DNA of 64,000 bases. Source: Capitulum mitella. Its lineage: Eukaryota > Arthropoda > Thecostraca > Pollicipedomorpha > Pollicipedidae. Each line of letters opens with the position of its first letter. The stretch's first letter is position 1. The DNA is taken from assembly GCA_030062745.1 (NCBI GenBank), contig CP099840.1, positions 6,196,138-6,260,137 on the forward strand, given 5' to 3'. The position numbers and the translations under genes were made by a program. Below are positions 13,261-25,400 of this stretch, in pieces. The notes under the pieces were generated by a model that saw nothing but the letters and a program-made list of their open reading frames with translations, searched no databases and was not told where the DNA came from.

Positions 13261-15327
13261 GAGACGATTTTCTTATATGGTCTCAAATGTGTTGTTTTTA
13301 AGTCCGGAAAATTATTATGGCGTCCTGTATAATCAAGGTCATGAAAGCCCACACTTGGATTGGTTTCAGTAAAACTGTACTGATACCAATGTCGCTCCCG
13401 GAAATTTGCACCTTACTGTGGCGTCGAGCGAGTGAAAGTTACCTTAGCCATCTCCAATACAGCAGTTAGTGAAAGCCCCTGAGATTTTTCGCACGTTGCT
13501 ATACAAAAACTACATAGATTTCTCTTAAGTTTCGCATAGCTGAGTTTGAAACATTGGCATGTAATATTTGTTTTTTGCATGCATTAAGTAAAAATTTGTG
13601 ATGACTATCTTGACAGGTTATTGACCTTTAGCCTCTTTTCCGAAGGCAGGTCATTGCAAAATAATGATACGGCTACGGTCGTCATCGTATGGCAAAAGTT
13701 CTAGGCGTATTGTGATGATGTTTTACTCAGTTTTATAGTGGCTGCCCATGGTGTCCGTGACCTCCACTTACGTCCCTACATGGCTCAAGGTCATTCAAGG
13801 TCCAGGTCATAGATCTTTGATGGTTTGCCGTCCGCAATGGTGGGGAAAAATTGCCTGTTCATTATGTCTTTCGCACATAACGTTCGTAACAATAAAGCTA
13901 TAGTGCTTAAATCACGCCTATCTTTTGCTAAGATCCTGCCGCATTTTTTCGTCCGCCATTTTAAAATGTATCGGTAACTTTGCTCACAAAAGCTCGGGCG
14001 AAGTCGGAAGGTCGGTTACGCGGTCGATCCGTCCTCGGTGGCGGACGGCCGAGCGCGTGTTGGACTGCAGGACGGACACTATGTCGTGTACGGAATAGGT
14101 TCTGTAACACAGACAACTACAGAACATGGTGGGGTGTAAGCCTGAATGATCAATTTACAATCCAAAGCCACAGATGGCCTGGATCAGGTCCATCAAGGTC
14201 AACCAAAACCAAATGAATAGCATAAATTCCGTATAAATAGAAAACATCCAGTGTTTTCCTTCAGATTTGTTCATCCAATCTCAACAAAAGTGGCGTGTCG
14301 GCAGCTGCTCAGCTGCGCGTTCTCCATTAAAATGACACGGGGAATGACGGAGCCTGCTGAAATGCTGAACATGGCACCCACAAAACTACTTGGTGCCCGT
14401 CATTTGGGACTTAGTCGGGGATTCAAGGTTTCCCATCAGACCGGAATGTTGTTGGTTCTGAAAATATTTGCGTCACAAGAAACGGTTCTGCAGGGTACAC
14501 AACAATGTTTATTTTATAGACGTCGGAGTCAACAAGAAGCTGAACGAAGCCAGATGGCGGAGACCGTCAGCAGGCGGGGATTCAACAAAAATGGGAGCGC
14601 TTCTCTACGTTGACGATGTGCTTCGTCCTCCCTTAGGGGTATGCATACTATCTATTGTTACGTATGAATACGTCGTGGTTATGGCCCCAAAGAGGATTAT
14701 GTCCCTCGTCGTTTCTCGCATAAATATTGAAAACACCATTTCGGGGAATCCCCCAAATCTGTCGAGGGATGGACCTTTCGTTCATCTGGATGTATTGTAG
14801 TCCATAGAATCCTGTCCTATGAAAAAGTAAACAGATGAATAAATGGCGATTGTTGCAGGCGTATTGACTAATGGGCCTGCGGTCACAATGTCGGGATTTC
14901 ATGGTACCGAACGCGATGAATTTTGATAGTAATTCCAGCCTTGAAAAGCTCATTTGCAATGAAAAATATCAACGGTTTGCCCGATAACCTCTAACAGTTT
15001 TATACTTTCCTTTGATTACCAATGGTTACAGTTGTTTTCATCCTTTTCCCGCGCGATAATCTCCGTAAATTCGTAATGTGTACCGTGCTCCGATTGAGTC
15101 AGAAAAGATAACAGAATAAGCTTTGTTATTCAGATGCTGTTCGTTGGACGCAGGATATTACAAAATGCTAAGAGGAGAACAAGTAAATTAAAATAAGCCA
15201 TGCTGTTCTATCATCTAGTTGGCCAGTACCAATAGTTTGTTGGTACTGCAGATGCATGGATATAGGTACGATGTCGGCATGTATACAAAATAGATTATTG
15301 TGAATGCATACGATTCGGCATGCTATA
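13261..15327. other. Intergenic, AGGTCA-rich, no gene recognised
   Basis: No gene is recognised. The stretch near 13,610-13,820 carries several AGGTCA/TGACCT half-sites in a row, including TTGACCTTT and TCAAGGTCATTCAAGGTCCAGGTCA, as in the repeats elsewhere in this window. It is probably further repeat-derived DNA. Confidence 0.4.
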
Positions 15328-16042
15328 CAGGGTGCGCATTAAGTTCTGGTGTTTCTCGTCAATTTCATGATCGCAGTTATACAAAACATATATTTCCCAA
15401 TCTAGGTCCAAATAGTAGTTATGTACAGCGACGTACAGACATGTTTCAACTTCTCATTCAATGTACCTGACGTTGGCCTCGAGGAAGTCCTCCGCACGGC
15501 CTCAAAAGGAGGCCTCATCCATCCCGTCCAAGATCACCACGATCTGAGCCTTGAGCGATTCCAGACTGGGATGGGATGTCCCCTGGACTCCCTTCTGCAA
15601 AACGCGTCAGATGGAATAGTCCAGGGGGGCAGCGTCGGGGGACTGGAAGGCCATATCTCCTTCCGCTGAAAATGTGACTCTTGTCCGAGCTCCTCCATCA
15701 GTTTCTGTTGGATGGCGTTGGCGATGTGGGCGAGCGCCCCGTCCTGCTGGAACACAAAATTGCCATCCAGGAAAGTCTCCCTGATCCAGGGGATGACCTC
15801 TGTACCTAACAGACGTTCTCACATCTCCTTGGAGGTATTCTCGTTGGCACATACGAAAATGATGGGGCACTTTTCGTCGTTGGAACCGACCACGCCGATG
15901 ACCATAACCTGCTGTGGATGTTTGCTGAACGCGTTAAATCAAAGCCTGGGGTCAATGGCATCCCGCAGTGCGCCATGCTAACCCATGGCACACTGCGTAA
16001 ACCCGTTATACGTAAAACCGCCAGAACTCAATATGCACCCTG
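15328..16042 (-). mobile_element. Internally deleted mariner-type element, dead transposase
   Basis: This is a TA-flanked 715-bp element. Inverted ends begin CAGGGTGCGCATTAAGTTCT at 15,328 and match, with a few differences, the reverse complement of the sequence ending at 16,042; both sides abut TA. On the minus strand between about 15,990 and 15,600 a broken mariner/Tc1 transposase catalytic region can be read: a VMVIG-V-S block, an in-frame stop after KEM, then FQQDGALAH, and RKEIWPSSP followed by a frameshift before a PLDYSI-like end. FQQDGAxAH and WPxxSPDLNPLDY are family signatures. Full mariners are about 1.3 kb, so roughly the N-terminal half is gone. It is not functional. Confidence 0.85.
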
Positions 16043-16356
16043 TAAAGGGCTAAAACATGCCTATGTGATATACAAGCGGCCATTCTCCGTGCTTGTTTTT
16101 TTAACATGGAAATTCTATGCATATCGTCATTCTGCCGTATATTTGGAATATTTGCATCAGGCTCATACAGCATTCAGACAATCATCCGTTCATAAATACA
16201 TTCTTTTAGAGGACGGGGGACGCTTACATTCAATAGCACATAGCTGCAAACCCTCACGCAATGCACCAAAATCCACTACAGAGTACTGAGTTAGCCGCCG
16301 CACACCTCGTCATCGTCGTCAGCTTCGTCTGCCGATAGCTGGGCCGGGCGGCCTTC

Positions 16357-17582
16357 CTAATACGAGGAGCCGTAACTGGAACTCTGGGCGCGGGAGCCGC
16401 TGCTAGGGGCGCCGTAGCCGCTGCTGGGGGCGGCGCGCACGGCCGAGCCCGCCTGACCGTAGCCCGAGCCGCCGCCGGTGCCGAAGCCGGCATTGGTAGC
16501 CGGCGCGGAGTAGCCGGCGCTGGCCTGCGAGCCGAAGCCGGCGTTGGTGGACGGCGCGCTGTAGCCGCCGTTCCCGGCGCCGTACTGGCCGCTCCTGGAC
16601 TCGGGGAACTGGGCCTCGCCCTCGTACTCGACGTTGGCCACGAAGCCGGAGTCGCCCTCGACGTAGTAGGTGACGGTCTGGACGCGGGTGTCGGGCAGCA
16701 GCACGCGGTACTGGCCCTCCACGCGGCGACCGTCCGACTCCTCCTGGTGGCCGAAGTCCAGGTCCTGGCCTTCCTTCACGTCGTAGGCGAACGAGTACGG
16801 CTGCGGCTCGGCGGCCCGGCCGGTGCCGTAGCCGTTCTGTTGGCCTCCGTAGCTCTGGCCGGCCTGAGCGCCGTTACCTCCGTATCCCTGGGAGGCTCCG
16901 GCGTTCCTCTCGGGAGCGCCGTATCCCTGGGAGGCTCCGGCGTTACCCTGAGGGGCGCTGTACCCCTGGGAAGCTCCGGCGTTCCTCTGGGGTGCGCCGT
17001 ATCCCTGGGAGGCTCCGGCATTCCTCTGGGGTGCACCGTATCCCTGGGAGGCTCCGGCGTTCCTCTGGGAAGCGCCGTATCCCTGGGAGGCTCCGGTATT
17101 CCTCTGGGGAGCGCCGTATCCCTGACTCAGGCCGGACGAGCGTCCGCCACCGCGGCCGTCGGCAGCCACGGCCGCCACCGTCAGCAGGAGGGATGCCACG
17201 AATACCTGCCAGGAAGAGCGCCAACTGTGAACGGTGATACTCGCAGGTGATGCGTTGTATCGGGTAATGCGTTGGATGCGCGTCCGAGGCCAGCACGGAT
17301 CTGTGAATCTAGTCTGAGGTTGGCTCTCCTGGGACTAGGAGGCAAGGGCTCCGATTTGGACACTCAACAAAAAGCTGTACAACAAAAACGAAAACTATGA
17401 GGAGAGCACCGCACAGCAAACCAAGAAAACCACAGCAAACCAAGTGCCTTCACAGCACACCATCCGGATCTCGGCGCCGGTGCTGCGTTGCAGGTTAGGG
17501 GAACGGAACAGGCGACGAGCGGTCTGGCCCGACCGGTGACGCCCGGCTGGCCTGCCGCTGCAGCTCGCCAGCTCACCTTCAT
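16357..17582 (-). CDS. RR-type cuticle protein, pro-resilin-like
   Basis: This is a secreted structural protein of the exoskeleton. Two exons: 17,582-17,577 encodes only Met-Lys before a GTGAGC donor, and 17,205-16,357 follows a CTTCCTGGCAG acceptor; the product is 284 aa. A tiny Met-Lys first exon is common in arthropod cuticle genes. Residues 1-18 form a signal peptide (MKVFVASLLLTVAAVAA). Residues about 27-114 are 13-residue repeats of the form GASQGYGAPQRNA. Residues about 137-200 are a Rebers-Riddiford chitin-binding domain (PYSFAYDV, then EESDGRRVEGQY, LLPDTRVQTVTYYVE, GFVANVEYEGEA). The C-terminal tail is Gly/Ser/Ala/Tyr-rich. Repeat, RR and Tyr-Gly content resemble pro-resilins, in which tyrosines cross-link. 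The variant PDTR replaces the usual PDGR/PDGT. Expression is expected to be moult- and tissue-specific. The gene retains dense CG, unlike the housekeeping genes. Confidence 0.92.
16888..17130 (-). repeat. 39-bp coding minisatellite in the cuticle gene
   Basis: About six copies of a 39-bp unit encode the 13-residue GASQGYGAPQRNA repeat, with high nucleotide identity between copies and small variants (S/P, E/Q, G/R). Period 39 keeps the frame, so copy number can change without breaking the protein. Long plus-strand frames over this block are shadows of the repeat. Confidence 0.9.
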
Positions 17583-17624
17583 GTTGCGTCGCGAGCTGTG
17601 TCGGCTGGCGGCAGGAGATGAGAC

Positions 17625-17658
17625 TGATGCCCGGTCGGCGGCCGGCGGCCGTTATATA
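17625..17658 (-). promoter_or_regulatory. TATA box and initiator of the cuticle gene
   Basis: Read on the minus strand, TATATAA lies at 17,658-17,652 and an arthropod-type initiator ATCAGTC has its A at 17,625, about 33 bases downstream. The start codon follows at 17,582, giving a leader of about 43 bases. Spacing and motif quality fit a focused, regulated promoter. Confidence 0.75.
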
Positions 17659-17699
17659 CCAGTCCGGCGACGGTCAGTCACGAGCGCGCGGCCCCCTTG

Positions 17700-18364
17700 C
17701 AACACCCGCGTCCTCCCGCGCGCCGGCACCGTTCACGTTTATTAATTTCAACTGGATCAGCGGGCTGACCTCGGCTGGCCGCGGGTCAGTGGGCGCCGGC
17801 GGCGGTCGGCGCCGCGCCGAGCCGAGGCCGGACCGACGACCCTCATTTCATGGCGCTCGTCGATGCGAAATGGGGCGCGGCGGCGAATATTTCATGGAGG
17901 CCTCGGACGTGCCACCGGCGTCCTCCACTTGGACTGCCGGCCGCCCGGTGCCCTCCTGACCCCGGGTGTTCCGGGCCGGGGTTTATTGCACGCACTGGCT
18001 GTACAACAGCAGGGAGCGCACTGATCTGAGAATGGCTTCATCGGTTTTTCAAGGTGAGGTAATTATCCGTGAGGTCAAGTGATTAGCCGCCCAGAGATTG
18101 GGTATTCGGCAGCGCGTTCCTTCTGCTGTCGTCGTTAGCGGCCCGTGTGAGGTTGCCGCTCGTGGCTCGTTTATCGTCTGGTCGGATCTCCTGTTATCGA
18201 GCAGCACACATGTCATGGACGAAGATCAGCGGAGGTCCAACTACCTACCGCAGCGTCGCTTGCGAGGGATGCCTTGCTGAGCGGTGAGCTCGAGAGTGTT
18301 GCTGACCTTACGAGAAGATGTGACTAAAATAATGTTCATGGGATCCAAACAACAGTGATGACAC

Positions 18365-18399
<35 letters not shown>

Positions 18400-18452
18400 A
18401 CCTCTTTCTCTTTTTCTCTCTCTCACGGAGTACATGTTAAGTACGAATACAC

Positions 18453-18502
<50 letters not shown>

Positions 18503-21259
18503 GTGCATATATATATGGCTCTTTCTTCAGACTCTAGCATGGGATAACTATCAACGTTTTAACACCCTAATTTCATATGTCGGTGTGAAACGTTGGCATT
18601 ACAATTGCTGTTCCGCGATGGCGTCCACGTTGCTGAATGGCGTTTCGCCGCTGGTGAGCACAATAAATGGTGCCGTGCGCACCGTCAGTCGGCGTTAATA
18701 TAGCTCAGCGGTACAGACATTACATTTAGCCAGCAATGAATTCGTTCAAAAAAGACCGATCCAGGAAATTTACCAAAGGTGGACACCATGATGACTGCCG
18801 CGTTATGGGCGCGCGGATATTTCCAAAGCCCCCAAAAATAAGACGCGACAAGACAAACGGGTAATCAAGCGATCCCTCGGAACAGACAATCTGGGAGCCA
18901 ATTCAGCTTTTTCGGTTTGCGTGTTGGTCTTTTGACCCATCCCGTAGATCAGAACTCATGCATGTCTGAAGAAACTCTATGCACAGATGACGTTCACGAT
19001 AATCTGCCATGATACAGTACCTGGTCGTTGCTTGTAGAAGGAGCGTGATGGAAGAGCAGAATGTACAAACATTTTAACAGTGCTAACTGCAGGTCCCCAC
19101 CAATACCTGTTCGGTGCATTTAAGGATAGCATCTTGTGCAGAGCCGTGGCTTGTTTTTCCCTCGAGAGCCTACGTCAAGGCGACAGCTGGCACTAGGCAA
19201 AAATGTTTTAACTGTTTTATACTGGCTATAGGGTAAGCGATGCGGTGGACTAATCTGTTCTTGATGACGACCGTTGTCATCACTATTTTGGAAAAAATAA
19301 CTCTAATGTCGGTAATTGCCATTAATGGCATTGACTGATGTTGAAAAATGTTCATAATAACGGATCTACCATCTCAAAAATGGCATGTCTTTCCGTCGAA
19401 CCGATCGAGTTTGCAATCATGTTAGGACATTTAGATATGGAAGCAATATGAAAAATGATCTTGGTTTCAAACGTCAACAATATGGAAACGTCATATTCAG
19501 TTGTAGGTCAAACGAAGACAAATCCAAATTTTACGTGATTTGTACGGTTCTTTCAGGCATTCACAAGACAACGCTTTATGAGATCCACGTAGATCATAAT
19601 GGTATCCAAGTAGTCGGCGAAGGTCACATGATGTCACACAAGGCCACCTCGACCTTGACCTCAAACGAACTGGAACCGACGATGCATTGTGCCGCACCAG
19701 TTTCGCTGCATGTAAAAGATTAAGTTTCATTACCTGAGACGAATTCCGGAACTTGGACTATGTTATAAACGTAATAGCATTGACATAAACCATGCTCCCA
19801 TAGAACCTTATGATGCTTCTAAACACGTTTCAAAAGGAGTGTCGCAGCAGACCAATTTTCAAAGAATGTGACCCGACATGACCTTGACCTTGGACGACCT
19901 GGACTTGCAATGGGCATAAAAGGTCCCCTTTTATTCGCGTGAAATTTGAAACCACCTCGAAAGTACTATTTAGAACGGTACGGTTCGGATTTTCCAGTTT
20001 GTGACCTGAGGGCCCTCGAGAACAAAGCCACAGCTCAGTGACCTGAGAGGACATTACCTCGAAGTTCAAACCCCATTCGGTCGGCCAGTTCAGCATCTAT
20101 AAAAAAACGGTTTGGGGTTGCACTCTCTCCCCCCCTGGACTGGCGAGGGTTAATATAGTGTTCGTGTTCCGAGCTGACTGGGGATGGCTGTGTGTCGGTT
20201 CTAAGGTAATGGGAGGGTCTACGGGATAACTGGCCGTCTCAAAGAAGTGGCAATTTGGCCAGTTCTTGTCATATTTAATGTGCACTCCCTGACTATAAAA
20301 CTGCGTTTAATTTTTACAATGTGCTTCCCTAAAGCCCTTTCTAGAGGCGCCTCTTGATGAACTTGGATCGTGTGTTTATGCTGACGTCAGTTGGAAAGAA
20401 TGAAAGAAGAGCAGTCAACAAATTTCGCGGTTTTATCTCGAACGGTTCAGGAGCTGCGGGCAAAAAACCTGGGGTCACTTTTTCCGCCGTGTTCGTGGCC
20501 CGGCCGGACCGGTAGGCCGCTTGGGATTTCGTGACGTCGCAACCAATCACCGGCCGTTTTATCCGTGCGCCAAGTTAAGGACTGAAAAGAGCAATTTCGA
20601 TTGCGATTTCGCAGTCCTGGAAAAGGGTTTGGAATCAAGGGGTCAAAACTGACCAAACGGGGCGAAAAATGAGAAAAAGTTATCGGAGGTCACTACTCTA
20701 TGAGGCCTTGTTCTTAGGCAGGAATTTCTTGGCGCGTTTTCCATATTTTTTTGCTTTGTATATTTGTTTAGACGAAAAACAAAACAAAAATGAAAGCATA
20801 TGAAGGCTTAACTTTCATTTGCCATAAGTCGGACGACCTGGCATGATTTGATCAATTGGCATTACTGACATAATTAGAAGTTCGCAAGACATGTGAAGAG
20901 GTTGATTATGGACTTGGTAATCTCCAGCACTCAACGTACGTAAACCATTCTCAGAAGTCAGTGAGAGACCTGGCTTGACCTGTCTACATGTTAGCATAGA
21001 TGCAGTGTGAGGTATTGATTAGGTAATACACCGTCCAGTGATGGATATGGTGTTCCAAGTGCTGCTAAGGTGATTATTAACGGTCGTCTGTGTGGAGCGA
21101 TAAATTATTCTCGTCATTTTAAATCGTTCGAGATAAGCATCATTATCGTCAAAGCTCTTTTGCAGCAAGTGGATGAAGAATACTTCCATATATAGGTCAA
21201 TATTTTCCAAACATTTTTATGAGGTTTTTAAATTTGGTAAAGCATAGCTTTAACTCATA
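17700..21259. other. Intergenic upstream of the cuticle gene, no gene recognised
   Basis: The GC-rich part at 17,700-17,960 is probably upstream regulatory DNA of the cuticle gene. Beyond it are simple repeats (18,366-18,516) and, at about 19,630-20,080, a stretch dense in TGACCT/AGGTCA words including TGACCTTGACCTTGG. No coding exon is recognised on either strand. Confidence 0.45.
18366..18516. repeat. (TC)n and (TA)n microsatellites
   Basis: A (TC)n run at about 18,366-18,397 is followed by interrupted CT sequence, then a (TA)n run at about 18,456-18,499 and a second short AT run to 18,516. Frames reading IYIYIY or SLSLSL across it are artefacts. Confidence 0.95.
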
Positions 21260-22475
21260 TTAACCCGCGCACGACTGTCGGTCCGTTTCGAACATGGGCG
21301 ACTGGGGGGGCAGTTGGCCGCCCCCTCTAACTCACGAACGATTGGTCGCACGATAAAAATAAGCACACGTTGGAAAGCTTGTGACGAGTAGAGCTCGAAA
21401 CTGGTCTCATTTTTGGTTTTAGATAATATGTAAGCAATTTACGCCCTACATATATGTTTTCTCATAGCCGACTGCATGAGACCGAGAAATGGGCTGAATC
21501 TCAAGGACCGTGACTAAAAACGCTTAGGTAACGGCACCGGCGCACAAGTAAAGGTCCGCAGATGCCGATACACGTCTAATTTCCCCAGATTTCTCCAATA
21601 TATACGCCGAAACGTTGAGTTAAAGACAGGGCATTTCTCGCGGCAGCTGTAGACATGCACTGCTGCCGTATGCAGTAACAAATTGGCGGGAACAAATTTT
21701 AGCGTTCCTTTATTTTCGTGAAAAAAGACAATCTATATATGTTTTATTGATCTTAGAGGTTCTTGTGACGGTTTTTCATGCTTAAATTTTGGAAAAATTC
21801 ATTGGTTACCAATCTACAAAATTGGCGGAGCTTTATTCGCGAGAACCTGTTTATTTCTAAAATATACTACTTTTTCAAACTTTTCGAGGTTCCTGGTATT
21901 ACTTACGTCTGTGCAAGCTAGTTCTGCCATTTTCTACACATTCTGAGTAATTCATCGATGATTTTGATGGTGGTACATTTTGGCTCACTACAGTTATTCG
22001 TGACCTGACCTCAGGTCAATGGCTGGAAGTCATTGATACTTTGCCCAATGACGGTAACTAGATGCCTGCTTCACTCCACACTAAAAATGTTATGAAATAT
22101 TCCGCCAATTTCCGAAAAAAATGACGTGTTAAAAATGGACTTGACCTTAGGTCAATGACCCGGAAAAATCCGAAAAATCTGAGATAGCAGATCTGTTGCA
22201 TCTATCACGTTAACTAGTCCCTGAAAGTATTATTGAGATATCTTGTTTTGCGAAAAAGTTACAGGGCGCTAAACTTTTTGGACATAGGTCTGTTTGACCT
22301 GACCTAAGTCAGGCACTTGACCTGACCTGAGGTCAAAATTTTGACACGAGGTGTAAAATTAATGAAGCAAAAGGTACACAAAGTTTCGTGACTCTGTGTT
22401 TGTTGGTTCTCTCGCAATCCCAGAAAAACCTCGGGGGGGGGCGGTCGACTGCCCCCCAGTCGGGCACGCAGTTCA
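21260..22475. mobile_element. piggyBac-like non-autonomous element, family A copy 2
   Basis: This is full-length homologous to the copy at 7,543-8,759. The left TTAA is at 21,260-21,263; the right TTAA is degraded near 22,474. The inverted ends are clear: CGACTGGGGGGGCAG near 21,298 against the inverted CGACTGGGGGGCAG near 22,460, each followed by a C-run. A dense TGACCT/AGGTCA cluster lies at about 22,295-22,335, including TGACCTGAGGTCA. There is no transposase. It keeps its CGs, unlike copy 3. Confidence 0.7.
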
Positions 22476-25400
22476 ATCACATCGAGTTACATCACATCAA
22501 ATCACGACGAGGTTCGTGATTTTACCGACAGAACACCAAACCATTAAATAAGTCAGAAACTTACTTGCAGATCGTATTCGATTTTCTTCTGTTCTCAGTT
22601 TCGAAACACGTGTCGTGACCCGCCATGTCATCAGAACCGTTATCTATGCATTCAGAATTCAGTTGTGTTGATCCGGCGCGTCGACCATGAGTGTTCTGAT
22701 GGTAGGTGCTCGGCTAGAACGCCTAAGAAAGACCACTGACCATAAGTCGTTTGACTGGCGCCGTTCGCTCTTATTCTTAATTGCAAACCATATGCACTAG
22801 GCATCAGAGGTGAAACAAAGAAAAATTTGATCGTACTTCGCGCTTTATGACATTTCTACCACTACAGGCGGTTCTTTTTCACAAGTGGTGCAAGACAATA
22901 ATGCAGCTTCATGGTTTTCAACGGGGTAGCACTTATGACATCCCTTGATAACCTAACCTATCCCTATTTTTCTGCTCGGCTTCCTTATTTTGCACCTCAG
23001 CCTCGGCCTTCAGCCTTCATGTACTGACAGCCAGTGTAGCGGAAGGAGATCCCGGAATCAAGCTCAACGCATCCGCGCTCCAAGACTGAATCTTTGTATG
23101 TACTTGAATGAACTGGATGAATAAATGCGGACCAAAATAGCTCGGGTCATGGAGACCTACGTATGAGCTCCGAAAAGCGAGATCACAAGCCAGAGAGTCG
23201 TGCTGTGCACACTCACAAACGCAAAACGTATTACTGATAACGTTTTCAGCACTAATTACGTGGTAGATAGCTAGAAGCATCTAAACCTATAAATAATTAA
23301 AAAACTAATTTTTGAAATAATTTGTTGGTGAGGAAAAATGCAAGTCTTCTACTAGCGTTCATTGGCCTGATCCCGCTCAAAAAGTTACACCAGGACAGTT
23401 AACAACAGGACACAGTTCAGTGACACAAAGGGGAAATTCGCTGGAGAACGCGTTGAAACTCCCTACTCAGTAGGTTTAGAGCTGTCAGACAATGGATATA
23501 GAAAGTTGGCGTCTAAGACTGCAAGCTACAACCTGGCCAGTTCAGCTCAAAACATGCGCTCATGTTGAAACATTCCATGCGGTTTTTAGTCCTCGACCAA
23601 ACAACATCGTCATGGTGCACATCAGTCTGCAGATATATAGATAAATAAGACAATGCTTCAAGCGCACGAAGAAAAAATCGCTACTCGAAGCGTCTATAAT
23701 GGCTGAACACTGCTGCTGCAACTCACAAGCTTTTGCCAGATCCGGGACATGCAAATCTCACTGTTGGTCAAAAGTGTCAGCAATAATTTATTTTTCTGGT
23801 CGGGTTGCACTTGGACCCAGTGGGGCTGCAGTTTGAAGGCCTGGGGTTGCACTTACATCCCCCTTCATCATAAAGTTACACGACTGGTGTCAGGTAAGAG
23901 CTATCGTTATCTATCGGAGAGGCTGACGCGTTTCAAAGATCCACATTACTCCTGATTATTACACTTAAGTGATGAACGAGACGACAAAATGCGGACAGGA
24001 GATAGGGAAACATAAAGAGACAAAAGATGGTAAAGAGAAAGATTAAAAAACAAGGAATGACCCAAGCAATGTAGCAAGGCCGCAAACCCCAATGCCAGCT
24101 GAATTGAATCGAAATAATGTTCAGCCCGTAAGGCAATATGTACGGCAGAAAACATGCTACGTGACAAATGCGAAATACTGCTCGTGCACAGTTCGGGGTG
24201 AAAGGTCATAAACACGAAGTCATAACCTTAACCTTATTCCGTGCTGCTGCCCGGTACGTACGATTCCGTGCTTGGGCAGATTCTGCCCCCATCCGACCTC
24301 CTGTGACCTCGAGAACTATTTGTCCGATTTCATAGTAGAACCACCCAACCGAGACACGCGATCTTAACAATGAGAGCAGAAAGATAGGACAGTAACCTGA
24401 GCAAACGTCATGTCGTCTCGATGCTCCAAGCTCCACTCTATCGATGCATTTCGCAACAAGTTATGCCACTCTGTCTCTTGGAACATGACCCTCTTTGATC
24501 TGCATCGGGCCAGCGACCTGCGATGGCCCCGAGTTGAAAAACTGGCAATGTGTAAAAAAGTATTCGAGGTTTTGCATCTCTGTGCCACCCTGCTTTCTGC
24601 CAACTTCATGAAAAAAGCTGAGATGAAGTTCATATGATCCCGTATCCCGGCGCAGATTAAAGACAGCCATGAACATTTTCGTAAATACAAGAAGTGGAGA
24701 GTTGCACAGGGAGGCTGCCCGGTAGCATATCACATTTCACCGCTCTTGAAAGTTTATTTCTGTTGCGCTTCTGACATGGTTTGAGCGCTCCTTGTTGCGA
24801 GCAAATAACGAGGTGAAAGATAGTGTCTCGCTGGTGTACCGTGCGCTGTTCAGAAAAGTTCAGATCTGGAGTGCTTAAATGTCCCGTGACTATAGGCGGC
24901 CACGACCGTCTCGCACGGCAGACACGTGGCAGGATTCTGGTTTGCCAAAAATAACCTTTTCCACGGCGACCATTTTTTTAGTTATTGCTGAGTTATTGCC
25001 AAGTTATTGCTGAGTTATTTTTGCTCTGTGTTAAAGCTTTAACCCAAAGGTGCGAAACAGAGGAGCAATGACGCCAGGGTCCACGCTATGCCGAGCTTGT
25101 TGCAGACCTTGACCCCCTAATCAAATATTTCCAAATGCGGAGCAGTTTTGCTCCTGGCATTGAATCAAACGACGCTGGATGATCATTTTCTCCGAATCCA
25201 CAGCACGACCACCACGTGACATGCTTACCCTTTCGATCTCGGGCCAAATGCAGGTGCTCATTTCGGGATTCACCATTCCCGCCGCCTGTTACCAGACTCT
25301 GCGGTCCGTTTCTTACTTACAAGTCCGGTAGGCTTGTTATCTACCGGACTACGAAGGCCACAGTTGCCGTAAATAGACATAAGGAAAATGACGTGACACA

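Noticed and set aside
16747-17250. Long plus-strand frames opposite the cuticle gene
   Set aside because: They are the reverse reading of the 39-bp repeat, and the minus-strand frame has signal peptide, RR domain, promoter and splice sites.
18241-18540. Frames through the TC and TA microsatellites
   Set aside because: Pure simple-sequence translations (SLSLSL, IYIYIY).
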